Under the pieces are notes generated by a model. That model ran no database searches, had not been told where the DNA came from, and was given only the letters and a program-made list of their open reading frames with translations. Of a stretch of DNA of 62,295 nt, positions 1 through 8,704 are shown piece after piece (position 1 is the stretch's first letter; each line of letters starts with the position of its first letter). Origin of the DNA: Sulfurospirillum sp964466465 (GTDB lineage: Bacteria > Campylobacterota > Campylobacteria > Campylobacterales > Sulfurospirillaceae); the NCBI GenBank assembly GCA_964466465.1, contig CAYXNJ010000011.1, positions 1-62,295 of the forward strand. Direction: 5' to 3'. The position numbers were made by a program, and so were the translations under genes.

Positions 1-99
1 AATGCAGAACCTATCTATAAGGCACACATAAAAGATAAGGTTTTCAAATTAAAATTGAATTTTTGGGTGAAGAGGCAATTGTGTTGTTTTGAGCATTAG
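1..99 (+). CDS. Possible 3' end of an upstream gene (partial)
   Basis: Frame 1 is open from the window edge for 32 codons and stops with TAG at 97-99. The peptide ends in a short basic and cysteine-containing tail and matches no family I recognise. It may be the C-terminus of a gene lying outside the window, or chance. The remaining bases to 196 are AT-rich and hold only the likely leader of mfrA. Confidence 0.2.
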   Translation, partial: NAEPIYKAHIKDKVFKLKLNFWVKRQLCCFEH

Positions 100-196
100 A
101 CCTTTATGGATAATGTTCAAAGTTTATTTTAAGAATGGTTAGAAAGCATAATTCTAAATATTCTTAAACAAAATCTACTTTATTAGAGGAAATCTT

Positions 197-2047
197 ATGA
201 GTGAACAGTTTACCAGAAGAGAGTTTCTGCAGTCTGCTTGTATTACCATGGGTGCGTTGGCTGTAAGTACAACAGGCGCTGACAAAGCGTTTGCTGCAAC
301 TTCAACCTCTACACCCAATACATCAGGAATGCCAAGCTGCGATGTATTGATTATTGGTTCAGGTGCCGCAGGTCTGAGAGCGGCTGTAGCAGCGCGTAAA
401 AAAAATCCAAATTTAAGCGTTGTTGTTGTCAGTAAAGTGATGCCAACCAGAAGTGCTACAACGATGGCAGAGGGTGGCATTAACGGTGTTATCGATTTTA
501 GCGAAGGCGACTCGTTTGAACTTCATGCGAAAGATACCGTAAAAGGTGGTGACTTCTTGGTTGACCAAGATACCGCACTTAAATTTGCTACCTACGCGGG
601 TGCAGCGATTCATGAACTTGACTATCTTGGTATGCCGTTTTCTCGTAATGCTAAAGGTGAGGTTAATAAACGCTACGCAGGTGGTGCTTCAAAAATCCGC
701 TGTAACTTTGCTTCCGATAAAACAGGACATATTCTTACTCATACCTGTTTAGATGATGCCCTAAAACACGGCGTTAAATTTTTGATGGATCATCATATGC
801 TCGATCTTAGCATTGAAAACGGTCGTTGTGAGGGTGTTGTTCTTCGTAACATTCGTACAGGCGACATCGCTCCTGTTCGCGCAAAATCGGTTGTTTTAGC
901 CACAGGTGGTTACACACGCGTATTTTGGAACAGAACGTCCACTCCATACATCGCAACGGGTGATGGCGCGGCAGCAGTCCTTCGTGCAGGCTTAGTGTTT
1001 AAAGACCCTGAGATGCTCCAATTCCACCCAACGGGTGTTTGCCATGGTGGTACGCTCATTACCGAAGCGGCGCGTGGTGAAGGTGGAATTTTGCTTAACA
1101 ACCAAGGCGAGCGTTTTATGAAACGTTATGTTCCAAACAAAATGGAACTTGCACCTCGTGATATTGTCGCACGTTCGATTGAGACAGAAATTCGTGAAGG
1201 TCGTGCGTTTGGTCACGATATGGAAGCGTATGTTCTTCTTGATGTAACGCATTTGGGTAAAGAAAAAATCATGAGAGATTTACCTCAAATTCGTCACATT
1301 GGTATGTTGTTTGAAAACATGGACTTGGTTGAGAAACCAATTGCGATTCGTCCAACAGCACACTACTCTATGGGTGGTATTCACGTTACCAGTATTGATA
1401 CGATGGCTACACCTGCTCCTGGTCTTTATGCCGCGGGTGAGGCAGCGTGTGTTTCGATTCACGGTGCCAACCGCTTGGGTGGTAACTCATTGTGTGATGC
1501 AACCGTTACAGGAAAAATCGCAGGAACCAATGCCGCAGAGTATGCAGCTAAAGCAGACTTTGGTGCAGGTAAACGTTTGAATGATTTAACGCTTAAATGG
1601 ACAAGTCACTTTAAAGAGATTACAGGCTCAGGTAAAGGCAATGTGAACGATATGTACGCACTTCGTGAAGAGCTTGGTGCTGCTAACTGGTATAACATGG
1701 GTATCTTTAGAACGGAGTCTAAATTACTTGAATTAGCAGACAAACATGCTGAATTTCAAGCCCGCTACAATGCGATTCGTATTCCAAATGCAAACCCAGT
1801 GTTTAACACAGCCTATACAGAGTATGTTGAGCTTGGTAACTTGTTGTTGGCGTCTCGTGCCGCACTTATGGGTGCTACGGCGCGTAAAGAATCCCGTGGG
1901 TCTCACTATAGAGAAGATTACCTCAAACGTGATGATGTTAACTTCCTCAAACACTCGATGGTTACGATGGATGAAAGCGGTAAGATGCACTTAGACTGGA
2001 AAGATGTTGTTGTCGGTCAGTTTAAAATTGAAGAGAGGAAATACTAA
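197..2047 (+). CDS. mfrA: Methylmenaquinol:fumarate reductase flavoprotein subunit MfrA (SdhA type)
   Basis: Catalytic FAD subunit that reduces fumarate to succinate, here in the periplasmic Mfr-type complex. The N-terminus has a twin-arginine motif (TRREFLQS, residues 6-13) followed by a hydrophobic stretch and Ala-rich cleavage region, so export by Tat is expected; this separates MfrA from cytoplasmic FrdA. The dinucleotide-binding motif GSGAAGLRAA is near residue 55. Catalytic signatures FHPTG, ARGEGG, HYSMGG and HGANRLGGNSL are all present. Odd point: the residue matching the His that binds FAD covalently in E. coli FrdA (RSHTVAAEGG) is Ala87 here (RSATTMAEGG). The start at 197 has AGAGGA just upstream. 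The stop overlaps the start of mfrB by one base (TAATG). The three genes form one operon. Assignment to mfrA rather than frdA rests on the Tat signal and the mfrE partner. Confidence 0.93.
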   Translation: MSEQFTRREFLQSACITMGALAVSTTGADKAFAATSTSTPNTSGMPSCDVLIIGSGAAGLRAAVAARKKNPNLSVVVVSKVMPTRSATTMAEGGINGVIDFSEGDSFELHAKDTVKGGDFLVDQDTALKFATYAGAAIHELDYLGMPFSRNAKGEVNKRYAGGASKIRCNFASDKTGHILTHTCLDDALKHGVKFLMDHHMLDLSIENGRCEGVVLRNIRTGDIAPVRAKSVVLATGGYTRVFWNRTSTPYIATGDGAAAVLRAGLVFKDPEMLQFHPTGVCHGGTLITEAARGEGGILLNNQGERFMKRYVPNKMELAPRDIVARSIETEIREGRAFGHDMEAYVLLDVTHLGKEKIMRDLPQIRHIGMLFENMDLVEKPIAIRPTAHYSMGGIHVTSIDTMATPAPGLYAAGEAACVSIHGANRLGGNSLCDATVTGKIAGTNAAEYAAKADFGAGKRLNDLTLKWTSHFKEITGSGKGNVNDMYALREELGAANWYNMGIFRTESKLLELADKHAEFQARYNAIRIPNANPVFNTAYTEYVELGNLLLASRAALMGATARKESRGSHYREDYLKRDDVNFLKHSMVTMDESGKMHLDWKDVVVGQFKIEERKY

Positions 2048-3006
2048 TGAAATTTATCATTGATCGCTTTGATGGCAAAAAAAATTATCAACAAACCTAT
2101 ACGGTAGAGAAAAAAGATATTGAAGCGTTGACCTTGTTGGGGACGTTACTTTTTATTAAACAACATCAAGATATTACGCTTAATTTTACAGCATCATGCC
2201 GTATGGCGATTTGTGGTGCCTGTGGTGTACGTGTCAATGGGCATGCGTATCTTGCGTGTGATACTAAAATGACAGAGTTGTTTGAAGAGTACAAAGATGC
2301 TGATACGTTTCGCATCTCTCCGCTCTCTAATTATACGGTTATTTCAGATCTTGCAGTGGATTGGGAGCCAGCCATTGAAAATCTTCGTAAAGTAAAACCA
2401 GGCTTGGTTGCAAAATCGGAATTTTCAGAAAAAGAGGGTTGCCGCCAAAATCAAGAGGAGTATGACCGTATTGTCGGACAATGGGATTGTATCTTATGTG
2501 GTGTGTGTGCGTCTGAGTGTAATAAACTCACCGCGGATCGTTCTGACTACATGGAGCCATTTGTCTATACACGAGCATGGAAAGTCGCAAATGACTCACG
2601 TACCAAAGATCCAATGATTCACGTTAAACCAGCCGTTGCCAATGGTCTTTGGAACTGTGTTCACTGTCATGAGTGTACCAACCGTTGTCCAAAACACATT
2701 AGTGCTGCAGAAGACATCGCAGGACTTCGTGCAATGGCTATGAGAAAAGGTCTAAACTCAGGCGTTGGTCCAGCTCACGCAAAATCATTCTACACAGACT
2801 TAGTGGAAGACTCAGGTCGCCTCAATGAGATTCGTTTGGCACTAAGAACAGAGGGAATGAGTACAGCGCTTCGTGCAGGTACAGCCATTACCTTAATGCG
2901 TGCAGGAAAAATGAATCCACTTGAAATCTTTGGTGGTCATACCATTGAAGGTCATAAAGACTTAGTAAAAATGATTGAAGCAGCAAAAGCTGCAAACAAG
3001 GAGTAA
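2047..3006 (+). CDS. mfrB: Methylmenaquinol:fumarate reductase iron-sulfur subunit MfrB
   Basis: Electron-transfer subunit of the Mfr complex, 319 residues. The N-terminal plant-type ferredoxin domain carries CRMAICGACGVRVNGHAYLAC for the [2Fe-2S] cluster. The C-terminal domain carries CILCGVCASEC and CVHCHECTNRCPK for the other two clusters, as in SdhB/FrdB. There is no signal peptide, so it probably travels with folded MfrA through the Tat pore. It is about 70 residues longer than many FrdB proteins, mostly at the C-terminus. Translation is coupled to mfrA through a TAATG overlap, and mfrE follows after 3 bases. Confidence 0.93.
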   Translation: MKFIIDRFDGKKNYQQTYTVEKKDIEALTLLGTLLFIKQHQDITLNFTASCRMAICGACGVRVNGHAYLACDTKMTELFEEYKDADTFRISPLSNYTVISDLAVDWEPAIENLRKVKPGLVAKSEFSEKEGCRQNQEEYDRIVGQWDCILCGVCASECNKLTADRSDYMEPFVYTRAWKVANDSRTKDPMIHVKPAVANGLWNCVHCHECTNRCPKHISAAEDIAGLRAMAMRKGLNSGVGPAHAKSFYTDLVEDSGRLNEIRLALRTEGMSTALRAGTAITLMRAGKMNPLEIFGGHTIEGHKDLVKMIEAAKAANKE

Positions 3007-3009
3007 CGT

Positions 3010-3864
3010 ATGCAAAATGAATTTGCTTTTTTTCCTGGATGCGTGCTTACTCAAGCCGCTATTGAAGCGAAAATGTCTCTTGAAGCCATAGCCCCAATTT
3101 TAGGCATTAAACTGAAAGAGATTAATGGATGGAGTTGTTGTGGTGCGTCTCAAGCACAAGATGTTGATCCACTAGCAACATTGGTTGCAAATGCTAGAAA
3201 CTTGGCATTGGCTGAACAAATGAAACTTCCAGTACTCACAACATGCAGTACCTGTTTGTTGATGTTGCGTCGTGCAAAAGCAGAACTTGATGGTGGTAAA
3301 AAAGAGAAAATCAATACTTACCTTGCAAAAGGCAATATGAACTATAAAGGTACCAGCGAAGTGACAAGCCTTCTTTGGGTATTGGCTCAAAACGCTGATC
3401 TTATTAAATCTAAAGTGAAAAAACCTCTTTCTGGTTTAAAAGTAGCTGTTTTTTACGGTTGTCACAGTGTAAGACCTGGTAAAGATCTTGGATTTGAAAG
3501 TTCAACCAACCCAACCAGTTTTGAAACGGTTGTCAAAGCCTTGGGCGCTGAGGTTGTACCATTTACAAAACGTTTGGATTGCTGTGGTTTCCACGCGGTG
3601 TATCCTGCGGAGAAGTCTGTTATGAAAATGACCAGTGGCATTGTAAACAGTGCGGCTGAATCAAAAGCGGATTGTGTTGTCACACCATGTCCTCTTTGCC
3701 AAATGCAATTAGACATCTACCAAGATGATGCACAAGATACCACCAAATCAAAAGCACGTGTACCAGTTCTTCACCTCTCACAATTAGTAGGTTTAGCACT
3801 TGGAATTCCTGCTAAAAAACTGGGTCTTGATTACAACGTCATTGATGCGAGTAAATTAGGATAA
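3010..3864 (+). CDS. mfrE: Methylmenaquinol:fumarate reductase subunit MfrE (CCG-domain membrane-associated subunit)
   Basis: 284-residue protein with two cysteine-rich CCG domains, the type E anchor of SdhABE/MfrABE and also found in HdrB. The first repeat has FPGCVL, WSCCGAS and TCSTCLLM; the second has YGCHSVRPG, LDCCGF and TPCPLC. CCG domains bind an unusual Fe-S centre. No transmembrane helix is obvious, which fits the family: SdhE associates with the membrane without a classical cytochrome b anchor. It is the last gene of the operon and is followed by a strong hairpin at 3874-3906. Confidence 0.92.
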   Translation: MQNEFAFFPGCVLTQAAIEAKMSLEAIAPILGIKLKEINGWSCCGASQAQDVDPLATLVANARNLALAEQMKLPVLTTCSTCLLMLRRAKAELDGGKKEKINTYLAKGNMNYKGTSEVTSLLWVLAQNADLIKSKVKKPLSGLKVAVFYGCHSVRPGKDLGFESSTNPTSFETVVKALGAEVVPFTKRLDCCGFHAVYPAEKSVMKMTSGIVNSAAESKADCVVTPCPLCQMQLDIYQDDAQDTTKSKARVPVLHLSQLVGLALGIPAKKLGLDYNVIDASKLG

Positions 3865-3873
3865 TTATCTTTC

Positions 3874-3906
3874 ATCCAAAACGATGTCACAAACATCGTT
3901 TTGGAT
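3874..3906. terminator. Terminator-like hairpin after mfrE
   Basis: Perfect 13-bp inverted repeat, ATCCAAAACGATG at 3874-3886 and its complement at 3894-3906, with a 7-base loop. There is no long T run after it, so it may act as an mRNA-stabilising or weak terminator hairpin. It shows that the upstream in-frame ATG at 3884 is not the chemoreceptor start. Confidence 0.65.
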
Positions 3907-3931
3907 ATGTACTAAAAAGGATGGATTTATT

Positions 3932-5545
3932 ATGACTCTCTCAAGACAACTTCTTATTATGCTTATTTCTGCTATTTTAGGCGCTTTTATTATCTTTGGC
4001 ATTAGTCTTGTAAAAATGGATCAAATCTATACAACGACGACATCGTGTCAAAAAGCAACACTGCCCAGTGTTTTACTGCTTGATGATATGCAGCGAGGAT
4101 TTTATAGGATTCGACTTTTGTTATGGGAACACATAGGAACAGAAGTAAGCAATAAAGAGGAAATAAAAGTATTGGATGATCGATACGCTACTTACCGAGG
4201 AGAGTTTGAAACCAATTTAAAAAATTATGCACTGTTTGCAAGTGATGCTAAAGATAAAGAAATTTATGAAAAAGAGAAAGAACTTTATGCTATCTACATC
4301 GCGATGGCAGATAAAGTTTTGCAGATGTCACGCGAAAATAAAAAAGTAGAAGCAAAAGATTTCATGCTTAAAAATCGAAAAATGTCACGTAATTTAACCG
4401 ATACCATTGATGAACAGATGACATACAATAAACAGTTTTCAGAAAACAATGCCCTCTTAGCGCAAGAGACAAAACAAATGGCACATCTTGAAATGATTGC
4501 TATCATTGTTTTAGTCGTTATTTTAACAGTGATTTTAAGCTATCTGATTCGTAACAATATCATGCAAGGCGTTCACCTCATTAGAGATAGCATTACGCAC
4601 TTTGTACAAGATAAAAACCTAAAATTTAGAATTAACTATGAGAAAAATAATGAGATTAAAGAGATTGTTGATAGCTTTAATGATTTAGTGACAACCTTGG
4701 AGACCACCATCACCGATGCTAAAAGCTCTTCCAATGAGAATGCTTCTGTATCGCATGAACTGAGTACCACAAGTATGCAAATAGGAAGAAATGCCGAACA
4801 AAGCTCCGTCATTGTTGAAAATACCATTCATGAAATTGATAGCGTTAAATCGTTTGTTCAAGAAACAGCCAAACTCTCAGAAGAGATGAAAAAAGAGATC
4901 ATAGATGCAGGTAAAAAACTGAATCATGCGAAAGATGAGATTATTGCGCTTCGTAATGAAGTTGATAGCGCTAGCCAAGCAGAAACTGCTTTAGCAGCGC
5001 AATTAGAGCAAATGAGTAAAGATGCTGAACAAGTCAAACAAATCTTAACCGTTATCTCAGATATTGCAGATCAAACAAACTTACTCGCTCTTAATGCTGC
5101 TATTGAAGCAGCCCGTGCTGGAGAGCATGGGCGTGGCTTTGCAGTTGTTGCCGATGAAGTACGAAAGCTCGCAGAGCGAACACAGTCCTCTTTGACAGAG
5201 ATTAATGCGACCATTAACGTCATTGTACAGTCCATTGTCAACTCATCTGAGCAAATGAATAAAAATGCTAAAAATATTCAACGGCTCTCAACGGTATCTA
5301 GTGCGGTAGAAAGCACCATTGTAGGTACAAGTCATGTGATGCACACCAGTGTAGAGTCTGTCAGTACCAGTGCGGAAAACTCACGAAAGATTTCAAGTGA
5401 TACCGACAAAATCGTTGAGATGGTTTCTAACATTAACACTTTGACATCTCAAAATGCTAGAAGTGTTGAAGAGATTGCGGCGGCGGCGGATCATCTCTCT
5501 AAACTCTCTGAAAATCTCAACCAAAAATTGAATCAATTTCGATAA
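3932..5545 (+). CDS. Methyl-accepting chemotaxis protein, 4HB-type sensor
   Basis: Transmembrane chemoreceptor of about 537 residues. TM1 is in the first 25 residues. A helical periplasmic sensor of about 150 residues, resembling the four-helix-bundle MCP type, follows. TM2 (about residues 190-212) precedes a HAMP segment. The cytoplasmic hairpin tip reads DQTNLLALNAAIEAARAGEH, so it should couple to CheA/CheW. I chose ATG 3932, preceded by AAAAAGGA; an earlier in-frame ATG (3884) lies inside the hairpin after mfrE. The cytoplasmic half resembles the Cache receptor at 40390-42081. It stands alone between the mfr and nrf operons, so a respiratory cue is possible, but the ligand is unknown. A terminator follows. 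Confidence 0.9.
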   Translation: MTLSRQLLIMLISAILGAFIIFGISLVKMDQIYTTTTSCQKATLPSVLLLDDMQRGFYRIRLLLWEHIGTEVSNKEEIKVLDDRYATYRGEFETNLKNYALFASDAKDKEIYEKEKELYAIYIAMADKVLQMSRENKKVEAKDFMLKNRKMSRNLTDTIDEQMTYNKQFSENNALLAQETKQMAHLEMIAIIVLVVILTVILSYLIRNNIMQGVHLIRDSITHFVQDKNLKFRINYEKNNEIKEIVDSFNDLVTTLETTITDAKSSSNENASVSHELSTTSMQIGRNAEQSSVIVENTIHEIDSVKSFVQETAKLSEEMKKEIIDAGKKLNHAKDEIIALRNEVDSASQAETALAAQLEQMSKDAEQVKQILTVISDIADQTNLLALNAAIEAARAGEHGRGFAVVADEVRKLAERTQSSLTEINATINVIVQSIVNSSEQMNKNAKNIQRLSTVSSAVESTIVGTSHVMHTSVESVSTSAENSRKISSDTDKIVEMVSNINTLTSQNARSVEEIAAAADHLSKLSENLNQKLNQFR

Positions 5546-5553
5546 ATTTTGAT

Positions 5554-5591
5554 GACATGCTAAGGTGCTATTGCCTTGCATGTCATTTTTT
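5554..5591 (+). terminator. Rho-independent terminator
   Basis: Stem GACATGC(t)AAGG at 5554-5565 pairs with CCTTGCATGTC at 5574-5584, with one bulged T and an 8-base loop. ATTTTTT follows directly. It terminates the chemoreceptor gene. Confidence 0.85.
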
Positions 5592-5621
5592 CTAAAGACT
5601 TTCTAATTTAACTTGCGTTAC

Positions 5622-5634
5622 GATAAGCCTTATC
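5622..5634. promoter_or_regulatory. Short dyad upstream of the Crp/Fnr gene
   Basis: GATAAG-C-CTTATC is a 6+6 inverted repeat with a one-base centre, 17 bases before the start of the Crp/Fnr-type gene at 5652. It could be an operator, perhaps autoregulatory, but the spacing differs from a classical FNR site. Confidence 0.3.
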
Positions 5635-5651
5635 ATAAAAAAGGATAGGCA

Positions 5652-6290
5652 ATGGACCGAATTAGAAATGTTCCCTGTTTTTCAAAACTGAGCGATGCCC
5701 AACTCGAAAAGCTTAAAAAGATTTCTGTTATTAAAAAGTACAAAGCCAAAGAGATTCTTTTTTATGAAGGCGATGAGCCTATCTATCTTTATGTGCTTCT
5801 TCAAGGAACACTTAAAGTGTATAAAACGAACCACAAAGGTCAGCAGATTTTCTTACACCAATTTTACCCAGGGGGGTTGGTGGCAGAGCTTGCCAATTTT
5901 GAGAACATTCCTTATCCTGCAACGGCTGAGTTTATGAGCGACAGTGAAGTGCTTCGCATCGACTATAAAGCCCTAGAGAAGGACTTTTTCAAAAACCCTG
6001 AAATCTCATTTGAGATTATCAAATCTCTCATTGCTAAGCATAAAATTCTTATTGATGTGATTCAAAAAGAGGTTATCCTCACTGCGGATGCTAAAGTGGC
6101 AAAGTTCATTTTAGAGAACGGTGAACTCTTTAAGACACTTAAAAATACCCAAGTGGCTTCCATCTTAAACCTTACTCCTGAAACGCTTTCGCGCACCCTT
6201 TCCAAATTCAAGTCTTCTGGACTCATTGAGCTTGATGACAAGCACCATATTAAGGTGTTAGACAAAGAAAAACTTGAAGCAACGTTATAA
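5652..6290 (+). CDS. Crp/Fnr-family transcriptional regulator
   Basis: 212 residues: an N-terminal cyclic-nucleotide-binding-like beta-barrel (about 10-120), a long dimerisation helix and a C-terminal winged helix with NLTPETLSRTLSKFKSSGLI as the recognition region. The cysteine pattern needed for a classical FNR [4Fe-4S] cluster is absent; Cys is seen only near residue 9, so the sensed signal is unclear. AAAAAGGATAGGC precedes ATG 5652. It sits just upstream of nrfHA, and an FNR-type dyad lies before nrfH. A role in nitrite, nitrosative-stress or electron-acceptor control, like NssR of Campylobacter, is likely but inferred. Confidence 0.85.
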   Translation: MDRIRNVPCFSKLSDAQLEKLKKISVIKKYKAKEILFYEGDEPIYLYVLLQGTLKVYKTNHKGQQIFLHQFYPGGLVAELANFENIPYPATAEFMSDSEVLRIDYKALEKDFFKNPEISFEIIKSLIAKHKILIDVIQKEVILTADAKVAKFILENGELFKTLKNTQVASILNLTPETLSRTLSKFKSSGLIELDDKHHIKVLDKEKLEATL

Positions 6291-6318
6291 TTTTTTGCGA
6301 TATTAAATTGACAGTTCA

Positions 6319-6360
6319 TTGACATAAGTCAAGGTTTTTTTTCGCCTTTCTTTATACAAT
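6319..6360 (+). promoter_or_regulatory. FNR/NssR-like operator and -10 element of the nrf operon
   Basis: TTGAC-ATAA-GTCAA at 6319-6332 is a perfect dyad with the 5-N4-5 layout of Crp/Fnr half-sites. A -10-like element TATACAAT lies at 6353-6360. That puts the dyad centre (6325.5) about 40 bases before the predicted start, the class II activator position. A Crp/Fnr protein such as the one at 5652 or 11791 probably binds here. Confidence 0.6.
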
Positions 6361-6429
6361 GGCTTTTAACTTTTACTATATTGATTGTTTAATAATAAAT
6401 TAATAATAGGAGGTTGTGAGTCTTTTGGC

Positions 6430-6453
6430 GCAAGATGAGTGATTTTATCTTGC
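6430..6453 (+). other. Hairpin in the nrfH leader
   Basis: GCAAGAT at 6430-6436 pairs with ATCTTGC at 6447-6453 around a 10-base loop. It lies in the roughly 160-base predicted leader of nrfH, 70 bases before the start codon. Its function is unknown; it could affect mRNA stability. Confidence 0.3.
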
Positions 6454-6523
6454 ATAAGGGTCGAATTAGGCGTTGTTGCTTTTTATGTGCATAAAAGCGA
6501 CAAAGAACATCAAAGGAGGAAAT

Positions 6524-7057
6524 GTGAAAAATAGTAATTTCCTAAAGTACGCAGCACTCTTGGTTTTTGTGGTTGCCATCGGCTTTTTTGCCTACATGGT
6601 CCACGCATCAAAAGCGTTGTCGTATCTCTCCAGCGATCCAAAAGCCTGTATAAACTGTCACGTCATGAATACGCAATATGCGACATGGCAACACAGTTCA
6701 CATGCTGAGAGAGCTGGCTGTATCGATTGTCACTTACCACGCGACAATATGGTCAATAAGTACATTGCAAAAGCACGAGATGGTTACAACCATAGTGTTG
6801 CTTTTACATTCAATACGTACAAAAACGCCATTAAGATTAGTGATGATGGAGCGAGAAGAGTACAGGAGAATTGTATTTCTTGTCATGCGAGTTTAACTTC
6901 ACAAATGGTTAAAAATGCTGATGTAAATCATAATTATGATGATCCAAGTGTAGCAACGGGCAGACGTTGTTGGGAATGTCATAAAGGCGTACCGCATGGT
7001 AAAGTTAGAGGTCTTACAACAACACCAAATAACTTGGGTGTTAAAGAAGTTAAGTAA
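6524..7057 (+). CDS. nrfH: Cytochrome c nitrite reductase small subunit NrfH
   Basis: Membrane-anchored tetrahaem NapC/NirT-type quinol dehydrogenase that passes electrons from menaquinol to NrfA. There is one N-terminal transmembrane helix (about residues 8-27) and four haem motifs: CINCH, CIDCH, CISCH and CWECH. I chose GTG 6524 because AAAGGAGG lies at 6512-6519, giving 177 residues, the usual NrfH size. An in-frame upstream ATG at 6473 has no such signal and would add 17 residues before the helix. nrfA follows after 11 bases with its own AAGGAGAG. Confidence 0.95.
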   Translation: MKNSNFLKYAALLVFVVAIGFFAYMVHASKALSYLSSDPKACINCHVMNTQYATWQHSSHAERAGCIDCHLPRDNMVNKYIAKARDGYNHSVAFTFNTYKNAIKISDDGARRVQENCISCHASLTSQMVKNADVNHNYDDPSVATGRRCWECHKGVPHGKVRGLTTTPNNLGVKEVK

Positions 7058-7068
7058 AAGGAGAGATA

Positions 7069-8601
7069 ATGATGAAGTTCAAATTGTTACTTGCAGGCTC
7101 ATTAGTCGCTATCGGAGCAATGGCACTTTTAGCTGGTAATATAACGGAAAAAGAAAAAGAGAGAGTCGAACTTGCTAAAGCTCCAAGCCAAGCAGGCATT
7201 GAGGGTAAAGCAAAAAGTGAAGAGTGGGCAAAATACTATCCAAGACAGTTTGATTCTTGGAAAAAAACCAAAGAGAGCGATAACTTAGATGATATGCTCG
7301 CTAAAAAGCCATACCTTGTCGTTGCTTGGGCAGGCTATCCATTCTCTAAAGATTATAATGCACCACGTGGTCACTTCTATGCGTTACAAGACAATATTAA
7401 CTCACTACGTCCTGCAGCGCCAACTGATGCAAAAACTGGACCACTTCCAACCGCATGTTGGACATGTAAATCTCCAGACGTTCCTCGTTTGATCGAAGAA
7501 GATGGCGAGTTAGAATACTACACAGGCAAATGGGCAAAATACGGTTCACAAGTGGTGAATGCAGTGGGTTGTGCTACATGTCACGATGATAAAACAGCAC
7601 AGTTAAGCGTACGTGTTCCACATTTAAATCGTGGTTTACAAGCAGCTGGGCTAAAAACATTTGAAGAATCAACGCATCAAGAGAAACGCTCACTTGTTTG
7701 TGCACAATGTCACGTAGAATACTACTTCAAAAAGACAGAGTGGAAAGATGCTAAAGATGTAAACAAAACTGCGATGGTTGTTACCCTTCCATATGCAAAA
7801 GGTTTAACCGTAGAAGCAATGGAGCAGTACTATGATGAGATTAACTTCTCTGACTGGACACATGGCATCTCTAAAACACCTATGCTTAAAGCACAACATC
7901 CTGATTGGGAATTCTGGAGAATGGGAATTCATGGTCAAAAAGGCGTTTCATGTGCTGATTGTCATATGCCATACACTCAAGAAGGTTCTGTAAAATACTC
8001 AGATCACCAAATCCAAAGTCCTCTTAAAACAATGGATAAAAGTTGTATGAACTGCCATAGAGAGAGCGAAGAGAAACTTAAAGGCATCGTACACCAAAAA
8101 GTCGAGAGAAAAGACTTCTTGATGGACATCGCGTTTGATAACATTGCAAAAGCGCACCTAGAAACTGGCAAAGCCATCGAAGCAGGTGCAAGTGATGAAG
8201 AGCTTAAAGAAGTTCGTAAACTCATTCGTCATGCACAATGGAGAGGCGATATGGCCATTGCAGGTCATGGTAACTTCTTCCACGCACCAGAAGAGACATT
8301 ACGTATGCTAGGTTCTGCAAACGATAAAGCACAACAAGCGCGTATTAAACTTGTAAGCATCCTTGCAAAACATGGCGTAATGGACTATATGGCTCCAGAT
8401 TTTTCAGATAAAGCAAAAACGCAAAAAATGATTGGCTTGAATATGGAAGCACTCATTGCTGAAAAAATGAAATTCAAACAAACATTAGAGCAAGAGTGGA
8501 AAAAAGAGGCGATTGCTAAAGGCAGACTCGCTCCAAATTCTGTTGCACTTGACCCAGCGGTTGATGCAAAATCTGCTTATTTCGATAAAACAAAGAAATA
8601 A
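7069..8601 (+). CDS. nrfA: Cytochrome c nitrite reductase catalytic subunit NrfA
   Basis: Periplasmic pentahaem enzyme that reduces nitrite to ammonium with six electrons. A signal peptide spans about residues 1-22. The active-site haem motif is the special CWTCK (Lys ligand). Four normal motifs follow: CATCH, CAQCH, CADCH and CMNCH. The 510-residue length fits the family. The CXXCK motif needs a dedicated lyase, supplied by the nrfI-type gene downstream. A hairpin at 8615-8638 separates nrfA from nrfI. It should form the NrfHA complex and also defend against NO and hydroxylamine. Confidence 0.97.
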   Translation: MMKFKLLLAGSLVAIGAMALLAGNITEKEKERVELAKAPSQAGIEGKAKSEEWAKYYPRQFDSWKKTKESDNLDDMLAKKPYLVVAWAGYPFSKDYNAPRGHFYALQDNINSLRPAAPTDAKTGPLPTACWTCKSPDVPRLIEEDGELEYYTGKWAKYGSQVVNAVGCATCHDDKTAQLSVRVPHLNRGLQAAGLKTFEESTHQEKRSLVCAQCHVEYYFKKTEWKDAKDVNKTAMVVTLPYAKGLTVEAMEQYYDEINFSDWTHGISKTPMLKAQHPDWEFWRMGIHGQKGVSCADCHMPYTQEGSVKYSDHQIQSPLKTMDKSCMNCHRESEEKLKGIVHQKVERKDFLMDIAFDNIAKAHLETGKAIEAGASDEELKEVRKLIRHAQWRGDMAIAGHGNFFHAPEETLRMLGSANDKAQQARIKLVSILAKHGVMDYMAPDFSDKAKTQKMIGLNMEALIAEKMKFKQTLEQEWKKEAIAKGRLAPNSVALDPAVDAKSAYFDKTKK

Positions 8602-8614
8602 GATTCTTTAAAAG

Positions 8615-8638
8615 AGGAGAGAGATCAGTCTCTCTCCT
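8615..8638 (+). terminator. Hairpin between nrfA and nrfI (attenuator or stabiliser)
   Basis: Perfect 10-bp stem, AGGAGAGAGA at 8615-8624 with its complement at 8629-8638, and a 4-base loop. No T run follows, so it is more likely to lower expression of nrfI/nrfJ relative to nrfHA, or to protect the nrfHA transcript, than to end transcription fully. Confidence 0.55.
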
Positions 8639-8704
8639 TCCTTATGATATACTAAAACTTCCAAAGGCACTTTTAGTGTGTCATTTTAACTTCCAAGGAA
8701 AACG

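Noticed and set aside
3884..3931. Earlier in-frame ATG for the first chemoreceptor
   Set aside because: It falls in the arm of the hairpin after mfrE and adds non-hydrophobic residues before TM1; ATG 3932 has a good ribosome site.
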